From assembly GCA_002633005.1 (NCBI GenBank), contig NMRA01000203.1, positions 218,015 to 282,014 on the forward strand: a stretch of 64,000 nucleotides of DNA, read 5' to 3'. The notes beneath the pieces were generated by a model, which was not told the DNA's origin, ran no database searches, and saw only the letters and a list, made by a program, of their open reading frames with translations. Origin of the DNA: Phoronis australis (Eukaryota > Phoronida > Phoronidae). The translations under genes were made by a program, and so were the position numbers. Below, piece after piece: positions 15,501 through 22,809 of the stretch (its first letter is position 1; each line of letters opens with the position of its first letter).

Positions 15501-18500
15501 TAAAACGGAAAAAAAAGAAATTGCCATTAGGGGACACAGTGTTTGTAAGATCCGTTTGAAAGCCGTCATTGTTCGTTGTCAACTTCATAAAAATACACTT
15601 GCTAAGTTTAATAAAGATCTTGCAGAGGGTTTAGGAGATACAGCCATGGGTGCAAAAACAAATAAAATGGAAAATCGTCAGCTGCTCTCTTCACACTAGG
15701 AACATACATGCTAATTTTCAAAATCATCCCTAGAGTGGTTTGGTTGACAGAGGGGTGGATGCTAAAAAACAGACTCGAAAACAGTAAAAATGGCCAGCAA
15801 TGGGCGTAAAAAAACAAAACTGCCACTAGGAGGTGCCACAGTAGTCGAGGTCATCGGAAAATCATCGTCAGCCCTCTTCTTCACATTAGGAACATAGATG
15901 TCAATTACCACAACCATCCTTAAAGTGGTTTAGTTGACATAGAGGCAGACACGAAAACACAGACTCGAAAGCAGTAAAAACAGCCACTAGGTGGCGCAAA
16001 ATACCTCTCAAATCCATCCGAAAACTGGATGATACCGTCACCCCACTAATAAATGCGTATCTTCCAAATTTTATGAAAATGTGTTGAGGACCTTTGAAAA
16101 TACAGAGGGAGGTAAATGTAAAAAAACTAAAAATTGCCATTAGGAGACAAACCAGAAGACTAGTCTGATCCGTCCACCAGAAAGTCGTCGTGGTGTGTTA
16201 CAAACTTTATATAAATACACTTGCAAAATTTAATAAAGATCCTGTAGAGCGTTTAGGAGATACAGCCATGGGCGCAAAAACAAATAAAATGGAAAATCGT
16301 CAGCTGCTCTCTTCACATTAGGAACATACATGCTAATTTTCACAATCATCCCTAGAGTGGTTTGGTTGACAGAGGGGTGGATGCTAACAAACAGACTCGA
16401 AAACAGTAAAAATGGCCACTAGGTGGTGCAAAGTACCTCGAATCCATTTGAAAACAGAAGGATAGTGTCATCTCACTAACACATGTCTAACTGCCACATT
16501 TACGAAAATTCCATTTGAGGGCCTCTGAAGATAAGGAGGTTAACACAAAAACTTAAAATTGCCATTAGGGGACACACTGGTAGTCTAAAAGGTCTGAAAT
16601 TTGCTGTCATCCGTCCTCAGCTTCATAGGAACACATCTGTCACATCTCACCAAGATCCTGTGAGGGGTTTAAGAGATACAGCTGCAGACGCCGGACAAGA
16701 GATGATGGCAATATGCACCCACATGTAAGTATGTGAGCCCATAAAAATGCTGTTACAGTTTTCTAAATTATTTCTTTTTCGTTTTGTTCAATTCTTTACA
16801 CATTTTATAGCCCCTCATCCAAAAGTGGAATGTTTTGAAAATTTCCTAACTGCATGTGGAGAACAGAGCACAAAACATAATCTAAAAGTGAATCCAATCA
16901 GCCATTTCTAACAGATAATGTTCTGAACTTGGGACATTATTCTTGGGTCCTCTTTAACCTTCAGTCATCTACCAAAACAAGAAACATTTTGATTAACTAC
17001 TCACTTGTCCGAGTAAGCCTTGAATTTAGTCACGCCTACCACAGATAATATAATGGTAAACAATAGCCACTGGTCTAACAGAATGTACTGAGATATTGTG
17101 ATCATACCAGAGTCTGCAATAAATTGGAAAACAGTCATACTCATGGTTATCCTAAGAGAATGTACTGAGATATTGTGATCATACCAAAGTCTGCAATAAA
17201 TAGGAAAACAGTCATACTCATGGTTATCCTAAGAGAATGTACTGAGATATTGTGATCATACCAGAGTCTGCAATAAATAGGAAAACAGTCATACTCATGG
17301 TTATCCTAAGAAAGCAAGCTGAACATTAAGAAACTAAGTATACAGTCACAACCAAAGCAATCAGTTATACTTACCCAAAATACCTCGTCATATCAGTTGG
17401 GAGAAAGTGGCATCCATTGTCATAACATCTGTCAGTCATGATGGGGCATTTAATCAAATTTGACAAAGTGGAAATGCTAGGACTTAGTCATCCCGCAGTG
17501 ACATATCAGCCCCAATCCTTTCGGCTATTTAGTTGCCATATTAGGTTGACTATATCTTAACTGTTGGTGTGCATAGTATACAGAAAATGAGAAAGCACAT
17601 GGATCAGAAGGCCCTTCCCAAACAGCATGCAGTTAGAATAAAACCAAACACCACCGACTGTAGTTCTCAAAAAAGTTGACGATATTCCTTCTCATCAAAA
17701 ATCGCTGAAATTTAGAATTCAAATTTAGGGCTAACTATCAAATCAATTAGTGTTATTTTACGACTCTGATTTCTTTCTGAGTTTTAGCCATAACTGCATC
17801 GAACCAGACGAATTTTGACGAAAATTGACAACCATTATTTGAAAACTGTTGTACAAAGAATTTTGCCATTCAAGCTTTACTGTCTGTAAAATGTATGGAC
17901 AAACAATAGTAGAAACAGCATCAGCTAACTATGAGCTCTATTAGTGAATTTAACAATGGCACACACCTACCCAAGATTAACAAAACTGCAGTTAAACCAG
18001 CAGCCAGCATAGAGGCACTAAGAAGATAAACAGTCTCAAAACACAGTGGAACAACAAAGGATCCCACGCAAGCACATATCTGGAAAGGAAAAGTTTCAAC
18101 TATAAGATGTGCAGAACAACATTACACCAAACCAATAAATGGACCAATCTTTCTCAAAGAAGCCTAGTACAGGGACACATTACAAAGAACTAAAATATTC
18201 TATAGCAAAAGAATACTTGGAAAAACATCTAATGAGTTTGTAGACTTAAGTTTTAATAAAACCTGACCAATTTACAGCGGACAAGTGGAATTTTGTATTT
18301 TCAGTTTTTAAAAAAAAGTAAATAGCAAAAAATATCTCTACCTTTTGATTTTCATACCATACTCATCAAACAATGTTTTGAGAAAGTGTGGGAATTCACA
18401 ACGATGTTGAAGCCTTAGAAAAAATGAAAAAAGGACATTTTTTTCAAAACTGTTGAGATTTCATAAAACTCAAATGATTCAAGTGACCCCAATTAAGAAA

Positions 18501-21500
18501 CTGATAATAAAATAATAATATCATTGAATTGATAACTACACTTACCAGAACAAACAAGACTCAATAACATCAAGTTTTATATTACTGAAAAGAAGTTTAT
18601 CAATTATCTCATGAAAAAATTGTTACAGGAAAATTTAAAAATTTAAATGTTTACTGGGAATTACTTGAAAATTTTAAGCAATGTTTCATGTGCCATTACT
18701 GGCTTTTCAAGCCTTGCCGTGTGTTGACCTTGAGAAGAACGACCAGAAACAGTCGCAACATATTGCAGATGTGGGAACAGTTCTTACTCAAAGTTCCATT
18801 TGGCTCAAGATTGACACATGGCAGAAGCTCAAAGAAGTCAACAAAACATTGGTTAAAATTCTCAAGTAAGCCCAGTAAAGATTTAAAATTCCTCTGTAAA
18901 TAGTTTTAAAAAATTTCAACGTAAACTTAAAGCATAATGAGATCCTAAAATTTCGAATTTCTTCAGAAGATATAGACTTAGCACTATCAACGAGAGGCAA
19001 CTTGAATCATCCCAAACATAGAAATATCAAAGGTACATACCATACGCATCCCTAGAAACTGTGTGTAATCCCCATATTTCTCACCAGGCTTTCCAAACGG
19101 AAAGGTGCCATTGTATCCAGTCACAATACCAGAGAGTCCAATCATCATCTGTTGAGACATAGGTTGGTATGTTTGATATAGATACATGCCATAGCAGAAT
19201 TGACCAAACTGATTAGCAGTTCCTGCAACTTCCATTAGATCAGTGATGAGGGGTAGACAAGGATAAAACTTAATGGATCAGTGATGAGGGGTAGACAAGG
19301 ATAAAACTTAATGGATCAGTGATGAGGGGTAGACAAGGATAAAACTTAATGGATCAGTGATGAGGGGTAGACAAGGATACAACTTAATAGATCAGTGATG
19401 AGGGGTAGACAAGGATACAATTTAATAGATCAGTGATGAGGGGTAGACAAGGATACAATTTAATAGATCAGTGATGAGGAGTAGACAAGGATACAGGGAT
19501 GTCAGAATAGTCAAAAACATCCGAAAATCAACATCAGCCAGTGCCTTCGCATCAGAACCGCAATTTTCATAAACGTTCTTTAAGTGGTTTGGCAGATAAA
19601 GAGACAGACGTCAAAAACATACTTATGCAAAAAATTTTAAATGACCACAAGGTGGCACAGAAAACGTCAAATCTGCCTGAAAATGAGAAGACATTGTCAT
19701 CTCCTTCATAGAAAACTAGTTACAAATTTCTTGAAATTCATGAACTCCAAAGATACCTGAGGTAAACGCAATTTCATTTTGCAACTAGGGTCACAGTGGT
19801 ACTTGGATTAGTTCGACATTTGTTGCCATTTGTCATCAGCTAAATAGAAACACATCTTTCAAATTTCACATTCCTTCAAACGGTTAAAGACATTCTGGCA
19901 CAGATACAGAAAACGGACGTAAAAATAACAAGGTGGCATAAAATTCGTCAAATCCATCTGAAAATGGAATGGCATCATCACCTCTATATTAAAAACCTAT
20001 TTGCCAAATTTCCTGAAAATCCATCAAGGAACTCTGAAGATACAGAGGCAAATGTAAAAAGCTAAAATTGTCACTATGGGGCACAGTGGTATTTGGGTTG
20101 GTCTGAAACTTGTCATCTGTGGTCAGCCACATAGGAACACATCTGCCAAATTTCAGTAAGATCATGCTAGGACTTTTGGAAATATAGCCGCAGACACCGG
20201 ACGCCCAGACAGAGATGACGGCAATATGCCCCCACATATAAATACGTGGGTGCATAAAAAGTGTTCATAAATTCAGATATATGTACATTAACAAATTAAA
20301 TGTTACTGATTTATAACACGAAAGCAAGGTAAGCGAATAATAAAGAGACTGGATGTTAATTACGTCATGAAAAAGAATGCTACGACTTCACCTTTAACAC
20401 AGTATTATTACCTTAGCTAAGGGTGGATGGACGTCAAAGAAAAATTCATTCTTAATATACCATGATCCCATCTTCCCAAAGTGCGTTTCATCCCAGCTGG
20501 AAAACAACATATCAATTTATAAATACTCAGTAGAAAATGTCTAGCAATCTTTAAACAAAAATTATTTTAAATCCCAACCTGGTTAGGCTATATGATAACA
20601 ATTTTTATATTTGTTTCCATGCACATACAACGTTAATGAATCCTGCTTCTTTGTGCACCACAATTCCTTCAGTGTTCCTACTGCATAAAGCAATTCACAG
20701 TCTCACAAGGGGTAACTGTCTGCAGGGGCGGATCCAGGATTTTGAGTTAGGGGGGGGGGCATGGCAGATTATTAGCCAGGATTTTGCCCGTCAGACATTC
20801 GCACCCCCCATCTGACAAATGTAAACTGGGAGAATTTTAGGGGGGGGGGTATGGCCCCCTCTAAATCTGCCACTGGTCTGTCACACCACCCAGAAATATC
20901 CCAGAGGCATTTTTGTTTCATTCTGTGTGCAATGAGGAAATGGTGCCAGAGAGATAAATCGGGCAGAAAAGCACAAGAAATTCCAATACAACATAATAAA
21001 TAACACAATAAAAATGAGACATTCGGATGCTGAGACCGAACAAGGCTTCAAAAACTAGGATGGTCATGCCAAAAGTGGGACAGCACAAGCGTTGAGTTTG
21101 AGTTTAGGTCAAGTTCTTCTCTGAGCAAAGCCATAGAGAACATTTACAACAGTATTATTCACAGCTATGTGATATCCTTCCCCAATGCATGACCATCCAT
21201 AAAGCAAATTATGGTTGAGTGCATATAACATTCATTCCCAGTTTGTAGGTGTGGGTTGATTCAGTCACTGTACCCCGGGCCTAGGCAATGACCATCGCCT
21301 CTGTTGGCCCGAAGCAGAGGCGATGTAGAGGCTATAGGCGCTCTGTACGCCGGAAGCTTTTCGGCGAATTATGCCTCGCACCGACTAAACCATCAAAGTC
21401 ACGTTATTACAACTACCTTTTGCGCATAGAGGAACACCTTAGGAGGTTGTCGGTGTGTTTAATTCCTTCCAACTCGAACAAATACTCCCATTATGAAACT

Positions 21501-22458
21501 TTTTCTTCGAGCAGTCCCTATTTCAGTTCCCAAAATCGTGAACTCAACTTTTTTATACTGCGCACGCTCCAATTCATTACCTCAATCTTTAAATAGGCCA
21601 AAGGTGAGCCATTGCGGTCTTGGCAGTCAAATGTTCGTTTCCAAAATGCCACCACTTATACTTGTCTTTAATTGGCGTTACTTGAAACTGATTGTATTTC
21701 AATGAATCATTGTTTGTATTTGATAAAAACAAATGCTGTTGATATGACATTTAATAGTCTTTTTGCACATATTTGACATTTTAATGTTTAACAACACGGC
21801 AAATGCACGGCTGGTTCCCGGCAGCACGTACGCGAAGGGCGGGAACTTCAGCTTTCAAAGTTCGCCGGTAGGTCCGCAACTTCTGACCTTCGGCCTGGTT
21901 AAAAAAATGAAAAAGTTGAGTTCACGATTTTGGGAACTGAAATAGGGACTGCTCGAAGAAAAAGTTTCATAACGGGAGTATTTGTTCGAGTTGGAAGGAA
22001 TTAAACACATCGACAACCTCCTAAGGTGTTCCTCTATGCGCAAAAGGTATTTGTAACAACGTGACTTTGATGGTTCAGTCGGTGCGAGGCATAATTCGCC
22101 GAAAAGCTTCCGGCGTACAGAGCGCCTATAGCCTCTACATCGCCTCTGTTGGGCCAACAGAGGCGATGGTCATTGCCTACCCCGGGCCCTGAGCATACCA
22201 TATGTGATCGGGTTCTTCAATTCTAAACAGCCTTGATGCTAACGTCACCAGTGTCACTGTAAATAGTACGAGAACTCGGGACATGCATTTCGGTGTGGAG
22301 GTCGGGCACGACTCCTCCTTCTTATCTAATACGTCGCCAACATCTTTTGACAGCATCAGAATCGGACTGGCCGTTTCCGTCTTTTTATCAGCCGTTTTAC
22401 ACGTATCATTTAGCTTGAAACTCGGGATAGCAAGGGTCGGCTTTGACTTCTTAGTCAT
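489..22458 (-). CDS. POMT2: POMT2, protein O-mannosyltransferase 2 (partial, exons 1-16 of the gene)
   Basis: POMT2 works with POMT1 in the ER membrane to transfer mannose from dolichyl-phosphate-mannose to Ser/Thr of proteins such as dystroglycan. Sixteen exons join in frame with GT-AG introns: 22199-22458, 20412-20496, 19041-19148, 17971-18079, 17005-17113, 14955-15020, 14478-14571, 13586-13692, 11944-12026, 8957-9066, 8281-8408, 7110-7188, 5933-6084, 3978-4066, 3021-3097 and 489-560. They total 1728 nt, or 576 codons. The product shows a first membrane helix (about residues 62-78), the catalytic loop WDETHFGK (88-95), DVHPPLAK (108-115), the QYILLD helix, VKFVGLF, then three MIR-type stretches (about 340-500) with LHSH motifs, and GWEQMEVTC. 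Human POMT2 is about 750 residues, so roughly 170 C-terminal residues lie off the left edge. POMT1 is excluded because the sequence tracks POMT2 motif by motif. What is seen is the exon chain; function comes from the family. Confidence 0.95.
561..3020. other. POMT2 intron 15, mostly featureless, with two tandem arrays
   Basis: Apart from a roughly 21-bp array at 2100-2195 (AGAGATTACCATATTTGTTT) and a roughly 31-bp array at 2634-2848 (seven copies containing AACTAATACCATACACC), I see no gene, RNA or transposon end here. Confidence 0.7.
2634..2848. repeat. ~31-bp minisatellite, seven copies
   Basis: Units of CTGTAACTAATACCATACAC plus CCCTCATGAA with small indels, intronic in POMT2. Confidence 0.9.
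3021..3097 (-). CDS. POMT2: POMT2 exon 15
   Basis: Encodes [20 protein letters not shown] and AVMLQ, matching the PSFxExxxESHxVMxxGN segment at the start of the C-terminal luminal part. Acceptor TTTTCAG, donor CAG|GTGAGA, phase 1 in and phase 0 out. Confidence 0.94.
3565..3647. repeat. 17-bp tandem repeat
   Basis: About five copies of GTAACTTATGACTTAAG in POMT2 intron 14. Confidence 0.85.
3978..4066 (-). CDS. POMT2: POMT2 exon 14
   Basis: Encodes [20 protein letters not shown] and NIEEAFDER, matching WGWEQLEVTC...SIWNVEDH. Acceptor CAATTTAG, donor GAC|GTAAGT, phase 2 in and phase 1 out. Confidence 0.95.
4595..4910. repeat. Two ~150-bp tandem units with GATGAC microsatellite
   Basis: Each unit opens with ACTTGGCGAAATTAAC, runs into GATGACGA-type trinucleotide DNA and ends in a similar AGAAGTCC/AGATGTCA...AAATCA stretch. 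Intronic in POMT2. Confidence 0.75.
5813..5892. repeat. 20-bp tandem repeat, four copies
   Basis: CCATTAATTACTACAGTAGT repeated, about 40 bp into the intron after POMT2 exon 13 (minus strand). Confidence 0.9.
5933..6084 (-). CDS. POMT2: POMT2 exon 13 (third MIR repeat)
   Basis: Encodes [20 protein letters not shown] and continues to [20 protein letters not shown]. It corresponds to NGTGDSNDFWRIEVVN...IRFIHLVTGCVL. Acceptor GCTTACAG, donor AAGTG|GTAAGT, phase 0 in and phase 2 out. A 20-bp tandem repeat starts about 40 bp into the following intron. Confidence 0.95.
7110..7188 (-). CDS. POMT2: POMT2 exon 12 (second MIR repeat)
   Basis: Encodes [20 protein letters not shown] and then VSCYGM, matching the RNLHSHxHEAPMT...QVTGYG motif. 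Acceptor TTTCTCAG, donor ATG|GTAAAG, phase 2 in and phase 0 out. Confidence 0.94.
7338..7411 (+). repeat. tRNA-like sequence (tRNA pseudogene or SINE head)
   Basis: Has an A-box-like TAGCTCAGTGTAAGAGCA, an anticodon-like stem CTAGA...TCTAG and a B box AGTTCGATTCC. The acceptor arms do not pair and the base before the anticodon is C instead of U, so it is not a functional tRNA. Confidence 0.55.
7780..8010 (-). repeat. Fragment of the CTAGTGGC (CTCF-motif) repeat family
   Basis: Plus-strand reading contains ATGGCCACTAGGAGGTGCTG and, further right, GCCAAATTTCACCAAGATCT, both typical of this family in minus orientation. Intronic in POMT2. Confidence 0.65.
8281..8408 (-). CDS. POMT2: POMT2 exon 11 (MIR region)
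   Basis: Encodes [20 protein letters not shown] and on to [13 protein letters not shown]. It matches VTTYxHKDxNNxWIIKK...VRHGDIIRLEH of the vertebrate enzyme. Acceptor CTACCTAG, donor TTC|GTAAGT, phase 0 in and phase 2 out. Confidence 0.95.
8957..9066 (-). CDS. POMT2: POMT2 exon 10 (first MIR repeat)
   Basis: Encodes [20 protein letters not shown] and then [17 protein letters not shown]. LHSHxHLYP...RQQQ is the classic first MIR motif of PMT enzymes. Acceptor GTTTCAG, donor CAG|GTTTGA, phase 1 in and phase 0 out. Confidence 0.96.
9537..9815. mobile_element. Small inverted-repeat element (MITE-like)
   Basis: AAACTGGCTTGACATGTTTC near 9546 is inverted at about 9778-9810 (CTGAAACAGGTAAAGCCAGT), with GCGTTTATTAAACC shared by both arms. 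No clear target duplication was found. Confidence 0.55.
10165..11812 (-). repeat. CTAGTGGC repeat element, near full length, minus orientation
   Basis: About 1.65 kb of ~150-bp modules, each with a (G/T)GCCACTAGG-type motif. It ends at the right in the family terminus GATGATGGCAATATG followed by a near-palindrome around AAATATGTGGGCGC. It holds exact matches to the CTCF core consensus CCASYAGRKGGCRS at 10230-10243, 11008-11021 and 11152-11165 (all plus strand), and about eight one- or two-mismatch sites. Intronic in POMT2. Confidence 0.85.
11864..11969. repeat. 53-bp tandem duplication containing the POMT2 exon 9 donor
   Basis: Copies 11864-11916 and 11917-11969 are near identical. Each carries the exon 9 end (CCTGCTG on the minus strand) and its GTAAGT donor. 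Use of the distal copy would add 53 nt and an immediate frame break. Confidence 0.92.
11944..12026 (-). CDS. POMT2: POMT2 exon 9 (start of luminal MIR region)
   Basis: Encodes [20 protein letters not shown] and then [17 protein letters not shown] is a strongly conserved PMT motif. The 3' end of this exon and its donor (CTG|GTAAGT) are duplicated in tandem 53 bp further into the intron. Phase 2 in, phase 1 out. Confidence 0.95.
13586..13692 (-). CDS. POMT2: POMT2 exon 8
   Basis: Encodes a basic start ([14 protein letters not shown]) and then [21 protein letters not shown]. This is the membrane helix before the luminal [13 protein letters not shown] loop. Phase 0 in, phase 2 out (AAAAG|GTATAG). 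Confidence 0.92.
14478..14571 (-). CDS. POMT2: POMT2 exon 7 (VKFVGLF segment)
   Basis: Encodes [20 protein letters not shown] followed by [11 protein letters not shown], almost colinear with the vertebrate segment. Acceptor CTTGTTTCAG, donor ATG|GTAAGT, phase 2 in and phase 0 out. Confidence 0.96.
14955..15020 (-). CDS. POMT2: POMT2 exon 6 (WWFWL segment)
   Basis: Short 66-nt exon encoding [20 protein letters not shown] plus Met. It matches the PFSxxWWFWLxxTG signature of the family. Acceptor GTTTTCAG, donor ATGGG|GTAAGT, phase 2 on both sides. Confidence 0.94.
15085..15147. repeat. 14-bp tandem repeat
   Basis: ACATTGTATAATT(T/A)-type units, about four copies, just upstream (minus sense) of POMT2 exon 6. 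Confidence 0.85.
15360..16745 (-). repeat. CTAGTGGC repeat element, minus orientation
   Basis: Same modular family as 10165-11812, ending right at GATGATGGCAATATGCACCC. Exact CTCF core matches lie at 15379-15392 (CCAGTAGATGGCGC) and 15984-15997 (CCACTAGGTGGCGC), plus a one-mismatch site near 16414. It fills POMT2 intron 5. Confidence 0.85.
17005..17113 (-). CDS. POMT2: POMT2 exon 5 (QYILLD helix)
   Basis: Encodes [19 protein letters not shown] and continues to KFKAYSD. SQYILLD is diagnostic of POMT2, though the usual Pro after it is Gln here. The acceptor TTTATTGCAG and the first 33 bases of the exon are part of a 77-bp unit present three times (17081-17311). Phase 1 in, phase 2 out. Confidence 0.95.
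17081..17311. repeat. 77-bp tandem triplication across the POMT2 exon 5 acceptor
   Basis: Exactly 3 x 77 bp. Each unit includes, on the minus strand, TTTATTGCAG and the first 33 bases of exon 5. Only the innermost copy continues into the full exon; the other two break off after CAGTACATTCTC. Confidence 0.95.
17971..18079 (-). CDS. POMT2: POMT2 exon 4 (membrane segments)
   Basis: Encodes [20 protein letters not shown] and a following hydrophobic stretch ending AVLLIL, corresponding to the luminal-to-membrane region before QYILLD. Acceptor TTTCCAG, donor TTGG|GTAGGT, phase 0 in and phase 1 out. Confidence 0.9.
19041..19148 (-). CDS. POMT2: POMT2 exon 3
   Basis: Thirty-six codons starting [18 protein letters not shown] and running through KPGEKYGD to MRM. 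This lines up with the segment of POMT2 that follows DVHPPLGK. The acceptor is TCTCAACAG and the donor ATG|GTATGT, phase 0 on both sides. An open frame continues upstream through the acceptor but is intronic, because exon 2 supplies the true preceding motif. Confidence 0.94.
19238..19496. repeat. 38-bp minisatellite, about seven copies
   Basis: Units of GATCAGTGATGAGGGGTAGA plus CAAGGATA(A/C)AACTTAAT. Begins about 90 bp upstream (minus sense) of POMT2 exon 3 and abuts the next repeat element. Confidence 0.95.
19497..20262 (-). repeat. CTAGTGGC repeat element, degenerate copy, minus orientation
   Basis: Shows the family terminus at right (GATGACGGCAATATGCCCCC then ACATATAAATACGTGGG) and decayed CTCF-like sites such as CCACAAGGTGGCAC near 19652. 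Confidence 0.75.
20412..20496 (-). CDS. POMT2: POMT2 exon 2 (catalytic Asp-Glu loop)
   Basis: Encodes [20 protein letters not shown] and then DVHPPLAK. The WDE acidic pair is the PMT-family active-site motif. The usual DVHPPLGK reads DVHPPLAK, a Gly-to-Ala change. Acceptor TTTTCCAG, donor AAG|GTAATA, phase 2 in and phase 0 out. Confidence 0.95.
20723..20875. mobile_element. Short hAT-like MITE
   Basis: Left end CAGGGGCGGATCCAG and right end (reverse complement) CAGTGGCAGATTTAG form imperfect terminal repeats of the type seen in hAT MITEs. Two poly-G runs lie inside. GTCTG flanks both ends, shorter than the 8 bp expected for hAT. Located in POMT2 intron 1. Confidence 0.6.
21273..22188. mobile_element. 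Fold-back Mutator-like element with 9-bp target duplication
   Basis: Element 21282-22179 (898 bp) has inverted arms of about 270 bp that are nearly identical, starting TAGGCAATGACCATCGCCTC. Each side is flanked by CCCCGGGCC (21273-21281 and 22180-22188). Long terminal repeats with a 9-bp duplication are typical of Mutator-like elements; no transposase is present. Each arm tip also forms its own hairpin (CATCGCCTCTG...CAGAGGCGATG). It lies only 10 bp inside the 5' splice site of POMT2 intron 1. Confidence 0.85.
22199..22458 (-). CDS. POMT2: POMT2 exon 1 (start codon, residues 1-86)
   Basis: ATG at 22458-22456 in context AAAATGA. It encodes a polar Lys/Ser/Thr-rich cytosolic tail and then [20 protein letters not shown], the first membrane segment, ending in PDHI before a phase-2 donor ATATG|GTATGC. 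The tail has no obvious match to the vertebrate protein, as expected for this variable region. Confidence 0.92.
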
Positions 22459-22791
22459 TTTGACTGGTAATAAATAAATAGATAGAGGTATACACGATTA
22501 CAGGATAACTAGAGCAGTTGTGCAAACTTGAAACTTGAAGTGTTGACGACGCACCCCGCCTCGACGCTCACGCTCGACGCTGAGGTATTATAGAAACAAC
22601 CTTGACCTTCAACTAAGTTAGTAGCAATGTACAGTTTTATTTAATGATAGCTGTGTCTATTAATTTTTATTTCACATAGTTTGTACCAATATGGCATATT
22701 TTCTCTTCGTTCACGAGGACATGTGCAACAAAAAGGCGCATTATTAAGTTAGAACGCAGACCTTGAAACTTTGTGGCTTGCAATTAACAAA
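22459..22791. promoter_or_regulatory. Shared divergent promoter of POMT2 and GSTZ1
   Basis: Only 333 bp separate the two start codons, so both 5' UTRs and the promoter must fit here. A dense CpG cluster lies at about 22545-22581 (GACGACGCACC...CTCACGCTCGACGC), which stands out from the CpG-poor surroundings. A CCAAT box at 22686-22690 runs into an AATATGGC stretch that resembles a YY1 site. No TATA box is placed convincingly for either gene. This composition is what is expected of a CpG-type bidirectional promoter. Transcription start sites are not visible from sequence. Confidence 0.8.
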
Positions 22792-22809
22792 ATGGCAGCT
22801 ACTTGTAAG
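22792..22809 (+). CDS. GSTZ1: GSTZ1 exon 1 (6 codons, MAATCK)
   Basis: An 18-nt coding stretch, ATG to AAG, ending at donor AAG|GTGAGA in phase 0. It is far too short for ORF finders. Support comes from the good start context ACAAAATGG, the phase match to exon 2 and the length agreement with the family (human has MQAGK before PILYSY). Confidence 0.85.

Noticed and set aside
17378-17456. Cassette exon between POMT2 exons 4 and 5 with TGACAG acceptor and TTGG|GTAAGT donor
   Set aside because: In the required phase it hits a stop (CTG ATA TGA). It could be a poison exon, but nothing supports use.
19149-19235. N-terminal extension of POMT2 exon 3 with its own ATG
   Set aside because: The open frame crosses the acceptor CAACAG; the true upstream motif WDETHFGK...DVHPPLAK is encoded by exon 2 at 20412-20496.
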